Source: an uncultured Nodularia sp. (lineage in GTDB: Bacteria; Cyanobacteriota; Cyanobacteriia; Cyanobacteriales; Nostocaceae). From it: a stretch of DNA of 56,746 nt. Positions 32,746-45,650 of this stretch are shown one piece after another. Both the position numbers and the translations under genes were made by a program. The stretch's first letter is position 1. Each line of letters starts with the position of its first letter. Location of the stretch: contig CAIWDD010000035.1 of assembly GCA_903911355.1 (NCBI GenBank), positions 1 to 56,746 on the forward strand, in the 5' to 3' direction. Below the pieces are notes generated by a model. It saw only the letters and a program-made list of their open reading frames with translations. It made no database searches and was not told the origin of the DNA.

Positions 32746-35265
32746 ATGGCAAAACAGTTAAACCTTCTCCCAAAGGGACAGGTAATCACAACAGCCCTGC
32801 ATACAGAGATGCAGCGGTCTTACCTAGAATATGCCATGAGTGTGATTGTAGGGCGGGCTTTACCAGACGTGCGTGATGGCTTAAAACCAGTACACAGGCG
32901 GATTTTATATGCCATGCATGAACTGGGACTAACCCCAGATAGACCCTATCGTAAGTGCGCTCGTGTGGTGGGAGATGTGCTGGGTAAATACCATCCCCAC
33001 GGTGACCAAGCAGTTTATGATGCCTTAGTCAGGTTAGTTCAGGAATTTTCCAGCCGCTATCCCCTATTGTCAGGACATGGTAACTTTGGTAGCGTCGATA
33101 ATGACCCACCAGCAGCCATGCGCTACACAGAAACCCGTCTTGCACCCATTAGCCATGAGGGGATGTTGGCAGAAATTGGCGATGAAACTGTGGAATTTAT
33201 CGGCAACTTTGATAATTCCCAACAGGAACCTACGGTACTCCCGGCTCAATTGCCTTTTCTATTGCTCAATGGCTGTTCTGGTATTGCTGTGGGTATGGCC
33301 ACAAATATTCCTCCCCACAACTTGGGAGAATTAGTTGATGGCTTGATTGCCTTAATTGACCAGCCGGATTTGTCAGATGAAAAACTATGGGAGGTGATTC
33401 CTGGTCCGGACTTCCCCACCGGTGGCGAAATAGTGGGTAACTCAGGGATTCGAGACGCATATTCCACTGGTAAGGGTGGAATTGTACTGCGAGGAGTGGC
33501 CAAGACGGAGGAAATTGCACCGACTAGGGGTAGTAAGCGGCGGACAGCAATTATTATTACTGAATTACCTTATCAAGTGAATAAGGCTGGCTGGATTGAG
33601 AAAGTAGCAGATTTAGTTAATCACGGTCGCCTACAAGGAATTTCTGATCTGCGGGACGAAAGCGATCGCGAAGGGATGCGGGTAGTGATTGAACTCAAAC
33701 GTGATATCAACCCCCAAGAAGTTCTGCAAAACTTATATCACCAAACCGCCTTGCAAAGTAATTTTGGGGCGATTCTCTTAGCATTGGTGGATGGACAACC
33801 GCGCCAGTTAAGTTTACGCCAGATTTTGCAGGAGTTTTTGAAATTCCGGGAACAAACCCTCAACCGTCGCTTTAGTTATGAGTTGGGTAAGGCACAAGGT
33901 AGGCTGCATCTGGTGTCAGGGTTGATCAAAGCACTATCTCAACTGGATCAATTAATTGAAATTTTACGCCAATCTGCTGATGGTAGTACTGCTAAAATCA
34001 ACCTTTGTAGCCGTCTGGATTTGAGTGAGGAGCAAGGAGATGCTATTCTGTCCATGCCATTACGCCGCCTCACTAGTTTAGAACGCTCTAATTTGCAGCA
34101 AGAGTTTGAGGAACTCAGCGCAAAAATCGCTGTATTGCAAAGATTACTTAGCGATCGCCAAGAACTACTCAAAAGACTGAAAAAAGACTTGCGATCGCTC
34201 AAGCGCAAATATAACAATCCCCGACGGACTAAGCTTTTAGCCCACACTAGTCAAGAGTTACCTCAAAACAAGGAAGCCGAAAGTAAAGATAAATTATATT
34301 TAGGCTCAAACAAAGTGGATCCGGAAAGTTTACCATCTTCTGAACCACCAGAAGAAGTGGTGTTAGAATTCAGCCACCGGGGATATGTGCGTCGACTGCA
34401 GCCATCAGGGAAAAAATCAAAAGCCGAAAATGGTCTAGCGGATCATGACTTCATCACCCAAACCGAGTTAACTACAACAGATAAGGAGTTACTACTAATT
34501 ACCAGTGGTGGCAAACTCTACCCTATGAGTGTGGGAGATATTCCCCCCACGACTGGACGTTCTCCCCGGGGAACACCACTGATTACTATGCTCAGTAGTA
34601 CGGCTCAAAGTGCTCAGGAAGCGGTGGTTAGTCGTGTCCTCTTACCAGAAAATTCTCAAACTAGGCAGATGGTTCTGCTGACAAAGCAAGGACGAATTAA
34701 GCGCCTATCTTTGGGAGAATTTACCAATCTCACCCGTCGGGGAATTACGATTTTGAAGCTCAAAGAAGATGATGAGTTGTTGTTGACCCAGTTAACTACT
34801 GCTCAGGACAATCTCATTTTAGCTAGTTCTGGCGGACGCTTGTTAAAGTTTGCTGCCGATGATCAACAACTTCCTGTGATGGGGCGGACTGCTATGGGGT
34901 TGCAAGCATTCCGGCTGTTAAAACATCAACACATGGTAGGCTGTGTTACTGTCCCCGGTGACGACCACCTGTTGCTGGTGACTGAACAAGGATATGCCAA
35001 ACGGCTACCTGTGAGTGATTTAAAACGAGCTGATCGGGGTAATTTAGGCACACAAGCCCTGAAATTTGCCAATAAAACGGATCATTTAGTTGGGATGGTT
35101 AGGGCGATCGCCTCTGCTGAGGTGGCACTGGTGACTAATAAAGAGCGTGTTGTACGCATCAGAGTAGAGACTGTGCCCATTTTAGGTAGAGATGGTCAGG
35201 GTGAAAGCATTCTTGACCTGCACCGGGATGAAAGAGTGATCACGGTGATGCTAGTCGGACTGTAA
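32746..35265 (+). CDS. Type II topoisomerase subunit A (GyrA/ParC-like), no canonical GyrA box
   Basis: 839 residues. The breakage-reunion domain is intact: active-site Tyr at about residue 127 in [10 protein letters not shown], with the neighbouring [14 protein letters not shown] region. At the position equivalent to E. coli GyrA Ser83 there is a Gln. The C-terminal beta-pinwheel (about 500-839) has blade sequences such as [14 protein letters not shown], but the QRRGGRG box needed for DNA wrapping and negative supercoiling is not found; the corresponding stretch reads [11 protein letters not shown]. The protein is therefore more like a ParC/topoisomerase IV subunit or a second GyrA paralog. 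gyrB lies 4 kb downstream on the other strand. Confidence 0.88.
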   Translation: MAKQLNLLPKGQVITTALHTEMQRSYLEYAMSVIVGRALPDVRDGLKPVHRRILYAMHELGLTPDRPYRKCARVVGDVLGKYHPHGDQAVYDALVRLVQEFSSRYPLLSGHGNFGSVDNDPPAAMRYTETRLAPISHEGMLAEIGDETVEFIGNFDNSQQEPTVLPAQLPFLLLNGCSGIAVGMATNIPPHNLGELVDGLIALIDQPDLSDEKLWEVIPGPDFPTGGEIVGNSGIRDAYSTGKGGIVLRGVAKTEEIAPTRGSKRRTAIIITELPYQVNKAGWIEKVADLVNHGRLQGISDLRDESDREGMRVVIELKRDINPQEVLQNLYHQTALQSNFGAILLALVDGQPRQLSLRQILQEFLKFREQTLNRRFSYELGKAQGRLHLVSGLIKALSQLDQLIEILRQSADGSTAKINLCSRLDLSEEQGDAILSMPLRRLTSLERSNLQQEFEELSAKIAVLQRLLSDRQELLKRLKKDLRSLKRKYNNPRRTKLLAHTSQELPQNKEAESKDKLYLGSNKVDPESLPSSEPPEEVVLEFSHRGYVRRLQPSGKKSKAENGLADHDFITQTELTTTDKELLLITSGGKLYPMSVGDIPPTTGRSPRGTPLITMLSSTAQSAQEAVVSRVLLPENSQTRQMVLLTKQGRIKRLSLGEFTNLTRRGITILKLKEDDELLLTQLTTAQDNLILASSGGRLLKFAADDQQLPVMGRTAMGLQAFRLLKHQHMVGCVTVPGDDHLLLVTEQGYAKRLPVSDLKRADRGNLGTQALKFANKTDHLVGMVRAIASAEVALVTNKERVVRIRVETVPILGRDGQGESILDLHRDERVITVMLVGL

Positions 35266-35293
35266 TCCGCATACACTAATTGAGAACTATGGG

Positions 35294-35325
35294 AACCTCA
35301 CGCAGCTTCTATGTGTGGGGTTTTT
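35294..35325 (+). terminator. Terminator of the GyrA/ParC-like gene
   Basis: AACCTCAC (35294-35301) pairs with GTGGGGTT (35315-35322) with one G-U pair and a 13-base loop, followed by TTT. It lies 29 bp after the stop codon. Confidence 0.55.
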
Positions 35326-35642
35326 AGGGTCATAAATCATAAACTTTACTATTAATCAAGATAATTTCCCGGCTAGCTATTCCCAAAATAATCGCTATTC
35401 TCTGGATTTTAGTGGGCAAATAACCCAATTTATCATATAACTATTGAGAATAAATCTTAATAGTTATGTAAAACGGCTGTAATTTCTGCATATCTACCCA
35501 GTGATAGATGATTCTCTAGCCCTATCAGCAATAAATACCTAAGTCAAGATATAGCAACAAATCATAAATAAATGTTGTATTTCTCAACTATTTGTTATAT
35601 TATTTTACATAAGGCAATAATATATAGTTAGGAGTGCCAACC
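35326..35642. other. AT-rich promoter region of the Hlip gene
   Basis: About 310 bp without a coding frame and notably AT-rich, with many TATA-like runs close to the gene. It must hold the promoter of the high-light-inducible protein gene. I see no motif that I can assign to a named regulator. Confidence 0.45.
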
Positions 35643-35822
35643 ATGACAAACGCAACAAACGTTAATGCCCCGGTAACTGAAGATCGCAACGCTTGGCGTT
35701 GGGGCTTTACACCCCAGGCGGAAATCTGGAATGGTCGCTTGGCGATGATTGGCTTTTTAGCAGCTGCCCTGATTGAGTTGTTTTCTGGTCAAGGCTTCCT
35801 TCATTTTTGGGGCATTCTGTAA
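35643..35822 (+). CDS. High-light-inducible protein (Hlip, one-helix LHC-like)
   Basis: 59 residues from ATG 35643, with AGGAG about 7 bases upstream; a GTG at 35634 would add three residues and lies inside that ribosome-binding site. The chlorophyll-binding helix carries the family motif [16 protein letters not shown], with Glu and Asn/Arg ligands. Hlips bind chlorophyll and carotenoid and protect photosystem II and chlorophyll synthesis under light stress. They act as homo- or heterodimers in thylakoid membranes. A clear intrinsic terminator follows, so the gene is monocistronic. Confidence 0.92.
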   Translation: MTNATNVNAPVTEDRNAWRWGFTPQAEIWNGRLAMIGFLAAALIELFSGQGFLHFWGIL

Positions 35823-35860
35823 GTTTGATATACAGAAATAGGTAGATAAAAAAAATCAAT

Positions 35861-35889
35861 AAAAAAACCTGGTAGTTCCAGGTTTTTTT
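35861..35889 (+). terminator. Intrinsic terminator of the Hlip gene
   Basis: AAAAAAACCTGG (35861-35872) and CCAGGTTTTTTT (35878-35889) pair perfectly over 12 bp with a TAGTT loop. The T-run makes it a good rho-independent terminator in the + direction; the A-run would make it work in the - direction too. Confidence 0.85.
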
Positions 35890-35929
35890 ATTTGTGCTTC
35901 ATTTTTGCATTATTGACCTACTCACCAAC

Positions 35930-36130
35930 CTTCTAGGTCGGTGATTCTTGGCGGTTCACTGCAACTTGCTACCGAAGTAGTCTTACAGTCGCTCCTCGCC
36001 CATTTAAAGTCGTGCCGATGCGCCATGCCGACTATTTTACATTCTACTGTACTGCACGCTAAACAGCAAGAGCTATGCAGGACAGAAGAAAGCCGTCCTA
36101 GAAGGATGTTGCTCTGTGTCCCACTCCTTT
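35930..36130. other. Unexplained non-coding block between hli and sigA
   Basis: About 200 bp denser in G+C than its surroundings. On the minus strand it reads as a 35-codon frame (M-A-H-R-H-D-F... to a stop just after I-T-D-L-E-G-W), rich in Cys and Arg, like the non-conserved tails seen after some cyanobacterial transposase genes. I cannot confirm this. A degraded transposase end is one possibility; a structured RNA is another. Confidence 0.3.
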
Positions 36131-36151
36131 AGTCAAACTAATGACTAATGA

Positions 36152-37327
36152 CTAGCGAATATATTCCTTAAGAACACTATTGCGATTGGGATGACGTAAC
36201 TTACGGAGTGCTTTAGCCTCAATTTGACGAATCCGTTCCCGGGTGACGTTGAAAATCTGCCCAATTTCCTCGAGAGTCTTCATGCGACCGTCATCTAAAC
36301 CATAGCGGAGTCGGAGTACATCACGTTCACGAGGGCTGAGACTATCAAGGACTTTTTCTAGGTCTTCACGCAGCAGATTTTTGGAAACCTGATCTTCTGG
36401 AGTTTCACCATCGGATTCAATAAAGTCGCCCAATCGAGAATCTTCTTCTTTACCGATAGGGGTTTCTAGTGAAATGGGTAACTGGGCAGATTTGGCAATA
36501 AACCGCAACTTCTCGATGGTCATTTCCATGCGAGTAGCGATTTCTTCTTCAGTGGGTTTGCGACCCATTTCTTGAGATAGCAACTTGGTAGTTTTCTTAA
36601 TCCGGGAAATGGTTTCGTAGAGATGAACAGGTAGGCGGATAGTACGGGATTGATCAGCGATCGCCCGGGTAATAGCTTGACGAATCCACCATGTAGCGTA
36701 TGTAGAAAACTTATAACCTTTTTCGTGGTCAAACTTTTCTGCGGCGCGAATCAAACCAAGACTACCTTCTTGAATTAAGTCTTGGAAAGACAAACCACGA
36801 TTCATGTATTTTTTGGCAATTGACACCACAAGGCGCAGGTTCGATTGCACCATTTTATCTTTTGCCCGGCGACCAATATGCAGGCGATAACGAAATGCTG
36901 GCAATGGCAATTGTACAGCTTCTGCCCATTCCCGATATTCAGGTTCCCGTTCTAACTGCTCTTGCAGTCTATCCCGCACCCTTTCCAATTCCAGTAAATC
37001 AGCGATTTTCCGCGCCAATTCAATTTCCTCATCTGCCCGCAATAGGCGAATCCGGCCAATTTCTTGCAAATAAAGGCGAATAGAGTCTTCAGTGTAGTGC
37101 TTTTTCTTGCTTTGTGTCCGACGACGTGATTTAGCGGCTTTTCCAGACTTTATGTCGTCCTCATCAGACTGAGGCTCTAAAAACTCATCTTCGCCATCAT
37201 CATTAATCAGCAAGTCCTCTTCTTCTTCTTCTTCTTCGACTAAGAGTTCTAACTCGAGCTCAGGCTGATTTATTATTTCTAGGTCAGGCTGATAAATGCT
37301 TTCGAGTACGTTGTTAGCCTGGTTCAT
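36152..37327 (-). CDS. sigA: Principal RNA polymerase sigma factor SigA (RpoD)
   Basis: 391 residues. An acidic N-terminal stretch (many Glu at about 24-50) precedes region 1.2 ([16 protein letters not shown]). Region 2 has the -10 recognition and melting sequence ([17 protein letters not shown]), region 3 follows, and region 4 ends with the helix-turn-helix [28 protein letters not shown]. These are group 1 sigma features, and the length is standard for cyanobacterial SigA. It directs RNA polymerase to housekeeping promoters. It has a long upstream non-coding region (1.77 kb) shared with gyrB, which is on the same strand. Confidence 0.95.
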   Translation of the reverse strand: MNQANNVLESIYQPDLEIINQPELELELLVEEEEEEEDLLINDDGEDEFLEPQSDEDDIKSGKAAKSRRRTQSKKKHYTEDSIRLYLQEIGRIRLLRADEEIELARKIADLLELERVRDRLQEQLEREPEYREWAEAVQLPLPAFRYRLHIGRRAKDKMVQSNLRLVVSIAKKYMNRGLSFQDLIQEGSLGLIRAAEKFDHEKGYKFSTYATWWIRQAITRAIADQSRTIRLPVHLYETISRIKKTTKLLSQEMGRKPTEEEIATRMEMTIEKLRFIAKSAQLPISLETPIGKEEDSRLGDFIESDGETPEDQVSKNLLREDLEKVLDSLSPRERDVLRLRYGLDDGRMKTLEEIGQIFNVTRERIRQIEAKALRKLRHPNRNSVLKEYIR

Positions 37328-39099
37328 GCCGCGTTCCTCATGCTCCTTGCAGAATCAATTACTCAAGATGTGTTTACTGCTCTATTAACCGAGCTATTTC
37401 ACTACCGAAAATAGGTTTTTAGGCTAACTTCCCGGAAGTTTTTATCCTCTGTGAGAGGACTGTTTGATGATATGTAGAAAGTCATATTACTGACTTGCTC
37501 ATTTTAGTTAGAAATCATATGTGTTGCTATGACATACAACTTTTAACCAAGTTTAAACAAAGATTTGTCTTGATCCCAAAAACCTACCACTCCATATAAC
37601 CAAAATATGAGTGTAATATGAATGTTGGCATATTTTCTGATAAAGACTTTTCCGATTGTAGCGTGTTTCACAAAAATTGCACTCTTTTTGTGTGTTAATC
37701 ATGATGCAATTGTGGAAAGTCAAGCCGCTAATAACTAAAAGATATTAGAAATGGTAGTCATACCCTGGAATTTTTAACTTTCTCCCTTCTAGTGGCGTTA
37801 TGTTTACATTCAAAGGAAACTACACCCGCTATTACATACATTTATGTATGATATCCAACATTAACTACATAGCAGCCGTTTGGTTAATCTTAACTTAAGC
37901 GAGAAATACTAATGCACCCATTTTTACATTTCCTTCATAAACAACTTAATTTTTAGATTTGCACGGAGCTTTTGGCGCCGTAAATACAGTCAGAATCATC
38001 ATGCTTGTCTTCAGACACGGAACTTTAGCTCTGCCAAATGCCTCAACTAGGGAGTTAAGGCTGTGGTGTCATCAGCAAAATGACCAACAGTTGAGATTTG
38101 ACTGATTTGCCTTATTCACACATTAGCGCACTGCCGAGATTTCTACCTTATGATAGTTGACAAACTATTCTTATTGTATACACCGATATTTTAATCAATT
38201 CAGAGGAATTTTAACAGTTAAAATTACAGATTTTAGACTTAGGTAGTCTAAAATCTAAATTATACAGGTAATATCGTGGACATCACTCAGGCAATCCAAA
38301 GAAGGTATAAGCAGTCATAATTCCCAACATAAAACAGTCAGATTATTGGTTGATCACCCACTGGCAGCGTGGCTGTAAGTCATAACATTGTTAAATATAA
38401 TACTCTTACTCTAGGGACAATGTTGTGATTACCCGATATTTAATCTTTAAGATATTGAGCTAATTCCGCTGGGTAGAAGAAATTAAGCTTTGCTATTCCA
38501 GCATAACAAATGCCTTTCTAACTTGTGGGTGAATTTCACCCATAACTTAAGATTTAGATATCGATGTTTTTGACTCTGACTAAAGTGCCAATACAATCTA
38601 GTTGGCATATACTTGACAAAAATTTATTTTTGTGGTATTGCTACCATTGAAAAAATTATACTTATGCTAATTTTATCTTGATGTATTATATCAAACAATT
38701 TAACCAGACAAGAAATCACCAAGAAAATTTCCCCGGTTTTGGTTCGACGGGGAAATTTAAGCAGGGAGTATTACTGTTGAGGAAATTACTTGAGTTCTAG
38801 CTTGTGGTCTCAGTATCGGGGAAATCTGATGGCAGAATTACCCGATCAACTATTTGACACTCTGATGGTGTAAAGACACTGAGATTCTGCTGAGAGACTA
38901 ACTTTAGGTCTAACCCCACAGTCTTACTGTCGCTACGGTCGTCAAACACCGTCTACCCAGTCGGCTAAAGTCTAAGCCTAGCTGACCGGCTAGTTTTCCC
39001 TCTCAGGGCTAAAGCCGCTGAGTTTCCCGCTGACCGCGATATTTTGATGAACAATAAGGGTTTTTCGCCATTTTCGTTATCAACGCTATATCAAGGTAT
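37328..39099. other. 1.77-kb gap without long ORFs between gyrB and sigA
   Basis: No coding frame over 60 codons is seen on either strand. The part nearest sigA (37328-38700) is AT-rich and must carry the sigA promoters. A frame of 32 codons (37800-37898) with a hydrophobic end lacks a ribosome-binding site and is not called. From 38725 onward the sequence becomes structured: an 11-bp perfect hairpin AAATTTCCCCG/CGGGGAAATTT at 38725-38735 and 38748-38758, then a stretch 38800-39025 with several short inverted repeats including one at 39002-39022. That last part may be a small RNA or an old transposon end. Confidence 0.5.
38725..38758. repeat. 11-bp perfect hairpin in the sigA-gyrB gap
   Basis: AAATTTCCCCG and CGGGGAAATTT pair perfectly around a 12-base loop. 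It is flanked by TTTT on the minus strand, so it could terminate transcripts coming from gyrB toward sigA. Confidence 0.55.
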
Positions 39100-41367
<2,268 letters not shown>

Positions 41368-42258
41368 ATGACTAAATTGATTGTAATTTGTGGTGCGACG
41401 GCCACAGGTAAATCAGGTTTGGGTTTGAGTTTAGCTGGGGGTTTAGGTTCTGTTATCCTCAGTGCTGATTCCCGTCAGGTGTACCGGGAATTTGATATTG
41501 GAACGGCGAAACCAACATCTACAGAACAAAAATTAGTACCACATTATTTAATAGATATCTGCGACCCCAGGGACACTATGACGGTAGCAGACTATCAGGA
41601 ACAAGCACAAAGTTTAATTACTTCCCTACCCCAATCTCCACTACTGTTAGTTGGTGGTACTGGTTTGTACATCCGCTCTATCGTTCAAGGCATGAAAATT
41701 CCCAGGGTTGCACCACATGAAGAATTGCGATCGCAACTGGAATCTTTAGGACAAACCTCCCTATATGGCATTTTAAAACAAGTAGATGCGATCGCGTCCC
41801 AAAAAATTCATCCCCATGATACTGTGCGGACTTTACGAGCATTAGAAGTATTTTACATTACCGGTTGCCCCATTTCCCAGCAGCAAGGAGAGAACCCCCC
41901 AGATTACCCAATTTTGCAAATAGGTCTAGATTGTGACCCGGAAAAACTAAGGCTGCGCATTCACAGGCGAACCGAACAAATGATCGCTGATGGTTTAGTG
42001 GCTGAAGTAGAATATCTCTCTCAAAAATATGGTGCTGATTTACCTTTATTAAATACTTTGGGATATCAAGAAATTAAGCAGTATTTGGCGGGTAAAATTT
42101 CTTTAGAGTCAGCCAAAGAATTAACTGTTTTACATACACGACAATTTGCCAAGCGCCAGCGTACTTGGTTTAAAGCATATCCTCAAATTCAGTGGTTTAA
42201 CGCAGATGATCCTGATTTAGTAGAAAAGGTTTGGCGACGAGTAGAGGAATTTGTTTAG
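41368..42258 (+). CDS. miaA: tRNA dimethylallyltransferase
   Basis: 296 residues. The P-loop GATATGKSGLG opens the protein; the following SADSRQVYREFDIGTAKPT is the typical MiaA block, and later LVGGTGLYIRSIVQG and the C-terminal TLGYQEIKQYL and TRQFAKRQRTWF complete it. The enzyme transfers a dimethylallyl group to A37 of tRNAs reading codons that start with U. Start ATG 41368. The gene is single, divergent from gyrB. Confidence 0.95.
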   Translation: MTKLIVICGATATGKSGLGLSLAGGLGSVILSADSRQVYREFDIGTAKPTSTEQKLVPHYLIDICDPRDTMTVADYQEQAQSLITSLPQSPLLLVGGTGLYIRSIVQGMKIPRVAPHEELRSQLESLGQTSLYGILKQVDAIASQKIHPHDTVRTLRALEVFYITGCPISQQQGENPPDYPILQIGLDCDPEKLRLRIHRRTEQMIADGLVAEVEYLSQKYGADLPLLNTLGYQEIKQYLAGKISLESAKELTVLHTRQFAKRQRTWFKAYPQIQWFNADDPDLVEKVWRRVEEFV

Positions 42259-42359
42259 CAGCAAAGACTCAACTCTGGGATAAAAGTAATAACTCTCCCC
42301 CTTTGCAAGCGCTATTCTTAGAAAAGTGGTGATATATCTACATTTGACTATAAAAAGCT

Positions 42360-43832
42360 ATGCTCATCCAAGAGAAAAAGCAATACAACTGGAAAGCTAT
42401 TATTAAAGCATTTGAAACCGTAGTTGGTAAAAATGGCGTGGTACAACGCCGTGAAGAACTCATCACCTATGAGTGCGATGGTTTAACCAGTTATCGTCAA
42501 CGCCCTGCTCTGGTATTACTACCCAGAACTACAGAGCAAATTGCCCAAATTGTCAAAATATGCAATCAATATTCTCTACCCTTTATCGCCCGTGGTTCTG
42601 GTACTGGTTTATCTGGAGGGGCTTTACCTTCGGAAAATTCTGTTTTAATTGTCACTTCCCTAATGCGGCAAATCCTGAGTATTGATTTAGATAATCAGCG
42701 CATTGTAGTACAACCAGGGGTAATTAATAGCTGGGTAACACAAACCGTCAGCGGGGCGGGATTTTATTATGCACCAGACCCATCCAGTCAAATTATCTGC
42801 TCAATTGGGGGTAATGTGGCGGAAAACTCAGGGGGAGTACATTGTTTAAAGTACGGTGTCACAACTAACCATGTCTTGGGTTTAAAAATTGTCACGCCCA
42901 CCGGGGAAATTTTAGATTTAGGGGGGCAAATTCCCGAAACACCTGGTTATGATTTAACAGGTGTATTTGTGGGTTCTGAAGGTACTTTAGGTATCGCTAC
43001 AGAAATTACTCTGAAAATCCTCAAAACTGCCGAATCAATTTGTGTGTTATTAGCCGATTTTACCAGTATCGAAGCGGCTGGAGCAACGGTTTCTGATATT
43101 ATCAGCGCCGGAATTATTCCCGGTGGGATGGAAATGATGGATAACATCAGTATTAATGCAGTTGAGGATGTTGTCGCCACAAATTGTTATCCTCGCGATG
43201 CTACGGCTATTTTATTAGTAGAAATCGATGGTTTAGATGTGGAGGTTCAGGTCAATAAACAACGGGTTATTGAAATTTGTCGCCAAAATGGGGCGCGAAA
43301 TGTAACTAGTGCTAGTGACCCAGAGACACGTTTAAAACTGTGGAAAGGACGGAAAGCAGCTTTCGCAGCCGCTGGACACTTAAGCCCAGATTATTATGTC
43401 CAAGATGGTGTCATCCCCCGGACTCAGTTACCTTATGTCCTCCAAGAAATTGAGGCATTAAGTGAAAAATATGGTTATAAAATTGCCAATGTATTTCATG
43501 CTGGCGATGGAAATTTACACCCTTTGATTCTGTATGATAATTCTATACCAGGATCCCTGGAAAAGGTAGAAGAAGTAGGGGGAGAAATTCTGAAGCTTTG
43601 TGTTAAAGTCGGTGGCAGTATTTCCGGTGAACATGGTATTGGTGCTGATAAAAAATGCTATATGCCAGATATGTTTACCCCGGCTGACTTGGAAACTATG
43701 CAATGGGTCAGGCAGGTATTTAATCCCCAAGGTTTAGCAAATCCTGGTAAAATATTTCCTACCCCCCGCACTTGTGGGGAAGCCGCAAATTCAGTAAATA
43801 TCAAGCAGTTTCCCAGCGTGGAACAATTTTAA
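42360..43832 (+). CDS. glcD: FAD-linked oxidase, glycolate oxidase subunit GlcD
   Basis: 490 residues. The PCMH-type FAD-binding domain occupies residues about 45-225 with FIARGSGTGLSGGAL and the IGGNVAENSGG segment. The C-terminal FAD-oxidase domain carries the conserved NVFHAGDGNLHPL with the His-x-Gly-Asp-Gly-Asn-x-His pattern and a late SISGEHGIGADKK. GlcD oxidises glycolate to glyoxylate in photorespiration, using GlcE and GlcF as partners; those genes are not in this window. Relatives also oxidise D-lactate. Confidence 0.92.
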   Translation: MLIQEKKQYNWKAIIKAFETVVGKNGVVQRREELITYECDGLTSYRQRPALVLLPRTTEQIAQIVKICNQYSLPFIARGSGTGLSGGALPSENSVLIVTSLMRQILSIDLDNQRIVVQPGVINSWVTQTVSGAGFYYAPDPSSQIICSIGGNVAENSGGVHCLKYGVTTNHVLGLKIVTPTGEILDLGGQIPETPGYDLTGVFVGSEGTLGIATEITLKILKTAESICVLLADFTSIEAAGATVSDIISAGIIPGGMEMMDNISINAVEDVVATNCYPRDATAILLVEIDGLDVEVQVNKQRVIEICRQNGARNVTSASDPETRLKLWKGRKAAFAAAGHLSPDYYVQDGVIPRTQLPYVLQEIEALSEKYGYKIANVFHAGDGNLHPLILYDNSIPGSLEKVEEVGGEILKLCVKVGGSISGEHGIGADKKCYMPDMFTPADLETMQWVRQVFNPQGLANPGKIFPTPRTCGEAANSVNIKQFPSVEQF

Positions 43833-43957
43833 TTTTGCTTTGAGTTAGGGTGAGTTTTGTATTGAGGATATCATCACATAATCCTGAGAAATGTTAGTTA
43901 AATATGTATATTGTATATAAAACTGTTTCTCAGTAAAAAACAAAGTCAAGCCCATAA

Positions 43958-45181
43958 ATGAATAGGTCGAATAAACGTAGTTTTTTTTACTTACTGTGTT
44001 GGGGATTTGTAATCGCCTACACAGTATTTTCTTTTCCTTTACTAACTGGATCTCAATCGGAGAAAAGCTTACCAATAACAACAGAACTACGAGGGGTTTG
44101 GCTAACTAATGTTGCTAGTGGCGTTTTATTTTTGCCCTGGGGAATTGACCACGCTGTTACACAATTATCTGCGCTAAACTTTAATACTATTTACCCCGTG
44201 GTGTGGAATCGAGGCCATACTTTCTATAAGAGTAAGTTAGCTAAAAGTGTAACAGGCTCTGATGCTGATACTTTACTAAATATCATGCACGGCGGACAGG
44301 ATGTTTTAGCAAAAATTATTCAACTGGCTAGACCTCAAAATTTAAGTGTGATTCCTTGGTTTGAATATGGTTTTATGACCCCACCTCATTCACAATTAGC
44401 CAAGGGTTATCCTGATTGGTTAACCATGGGAAAGGAAGGGATAAAATCTACTAACGAAGTTCCTTTAGAGGAAATAAATGATAATTCAGGACATCAGCAA
44501 GCTTGGTTAAATGCTCTGCATCCAGAAGTGCAGCAGTTTATGTTAGGTTTAATTCAGGAAGTTGTCAGCATTTATCATGTGGATGGCATTCAATTAGATG
44601 ATCATTTTGGTATGCCTGTAGAATTTGGTTATGATGCTTTCACAGTTGATCTCTATCGCCAAGAACATCAAGGTAAAAGTCCTCCTAGTGACCCGTTTAA
44701 TCCAGAATGGATGCGTTGGCGCGCTAATAAGATTACTGATTTTATGGTAAAAGTTCATCAAAGTGTGAAAGCAATTAAACCTAATGCGGTCATATCTCTA
44801 TCCCCAAATTCACAGGCTTTTGCCTATAAATACTATTTACAAGACTGGGAAAGTTGGGTAAGAAGAGGTTTAGTAGATGAGTTAATATTGCAGGTATATC
44901 GCAATAATCAAAAGAGTTTTATTACTGAATTAGAACAACCAGCAGTAAAATTTGCTCGGACTCGGATACCGGTAAGTATTGGTATTCTAACCGGAACCTC
45001 TACTAGTCCTATGAAGATTTCCCAAATTCAAGAACAGGTGAAAACGGTACGCGATCGCAATTTTACCGGTATTTCGTTTTTTTACTGGGAAAGTTTGTGG
45101 GGTAGCATCACCCCAGAACCTCCCCAGCAAAGGCTACAAGTGTTTCAGAAATTGTTTGTCGCTAAAGCTGTTAGACCTTAA
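43958..45181 (+). CDS. Family 10-like glycosyl hydrolase (GHL10, YddW type)
   Basis: 407 residues. A hydrophobic N-terminal segment (about 8-26) is a signal peptide or anchor. The catalytic TIM-barrel starts with ELRGVWLTNVASGVLF and includes WFEYGFM, GIQLDDHFGMP (with the family's Asp-Asp) and SFFYWESLWG near the end. GHL10 proteins are predicted secreted glycosidases, some acting on peptidoglycan or exopolysaccharide. The cleavage specificity is unknown. It is followed after 50 bp by a lipoprotein gene in the same direction, so the two may form an operon. Confidence 0.88.
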   Translation: MNRSNKRSFFYLLCWGFVIAYTVFSFPLLTGSQSEKSLPITTELRGVWLTNVASGVLFLPWGIDHAVTQLSALNFNTIYPVVWNRGHTFYKSKLAKSVTGSDADTLLNIMHGGQDVLAKIIQLARPQNLSVIPWFEYGFMTPPHSQLAKGYPDWLTMGKEGIKSTNEVPLEEINDNSGHQQAWLNALHPEVQQFMLGLIQEVVSIYHVDGIQLDDHFGMPVEFGYDAFTVDLYRQEHQGKSPPSDPFNPEWMRWRANKITDFMVKVHQSVKAIKPNAVISLSPNSQAFAYKYYLQDWESWVRRGLVDELILQVYRNNQKSFITELEQPAVKFARTRIPVSIGILTGTSTSPMKISQIQEQVKTVRDRNFTGISFFYWESLWGSITPEPPQQRLQVFQKLFVAKAVRP

Positions 45182-45231
45182 CCAGGGAAATTCCTGTATA
45201 CTATCGCTGACAGATTGTATATGCATTTAAT

Positions 45232-45639
45232 ATGATACGGCTTTTGGTGACGGGTATTTTACTGGCGTTATTGACAGGGTGTGGTACCATCGGACTATTA
45301 CCGACTACTGAGTTAGTCCAAAAAGCGATCGCACTCCAGGTAGGACAAACTCAGCAGCAACTCAACCAAAAACTGGATTTAGACTTATCCGATTTTGAAA
45401 TCAAACATTTAAAAATTCGCCAGGAACAACCCCTAACCATTGAAAACCTACCAGCTTTCCGCGTCCGGGGAACCTACGATTTAATTTTGCACCTTCCCAA
45501 AAGACAGTTAACACAACACCAACAACCTTTTGAAATTTATTTGCAAATTCAGCAAGAAGGTAAGAGCTGGCGCTTACTACTTCCCCAGCAACAAAATCAG
45601 GAGTCACAAGGGAATTGGCGCAGCTATTTAATCCTTTAA
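45232..45639 (+). CDS. Small lipoprotein of unknown function
   Basis: 135 residues. The N-terminus MIRLLVTGILLALLTGCGT holds a textbook lipobox (LLTGC), so Cys17 should be lipid-modified and the protein tethered to a membrane on the periplasmic side. The mature part is mixed alpha/beta with Gln-rich loops and shows no family that I recognise. It lies 50 bp after the GHL10 gene in the same direction and ends 12 bp before the stop of the convergent amidase gene. Confidence 0.8.
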   Translation: MIRLLVTGILLALLTGCGTIGLLPTTELVQKAIALQVGQTQQQLNQKLDLDLSDFEIKHLKIRQEQPLTIENLPAFRVRGTYDLILHLPKRQLTQHQQPFEIYLQIQQEGKSWRLLLPQQQNQESQGNWRSYLIL

Positions 45640-45650
45640 TATCAGTGACA

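Noticed and set aside
37800-37898. 32-codon ORF with hydrophobic end in the sigA-gyrB gap
   Set aside because: No ribosome-binding site and no repeat of the frame in context; in AT-rich DNA such short frames arise by chance.
38736-38760. GGTTCGACGGGG text that recalls the tmRNA 5' end
   Set aside because: The flanking sequence does not form the tRNA-like ends, there is no tag frame with a plausible stop, and the motif is part of an 11-bp hairpin.
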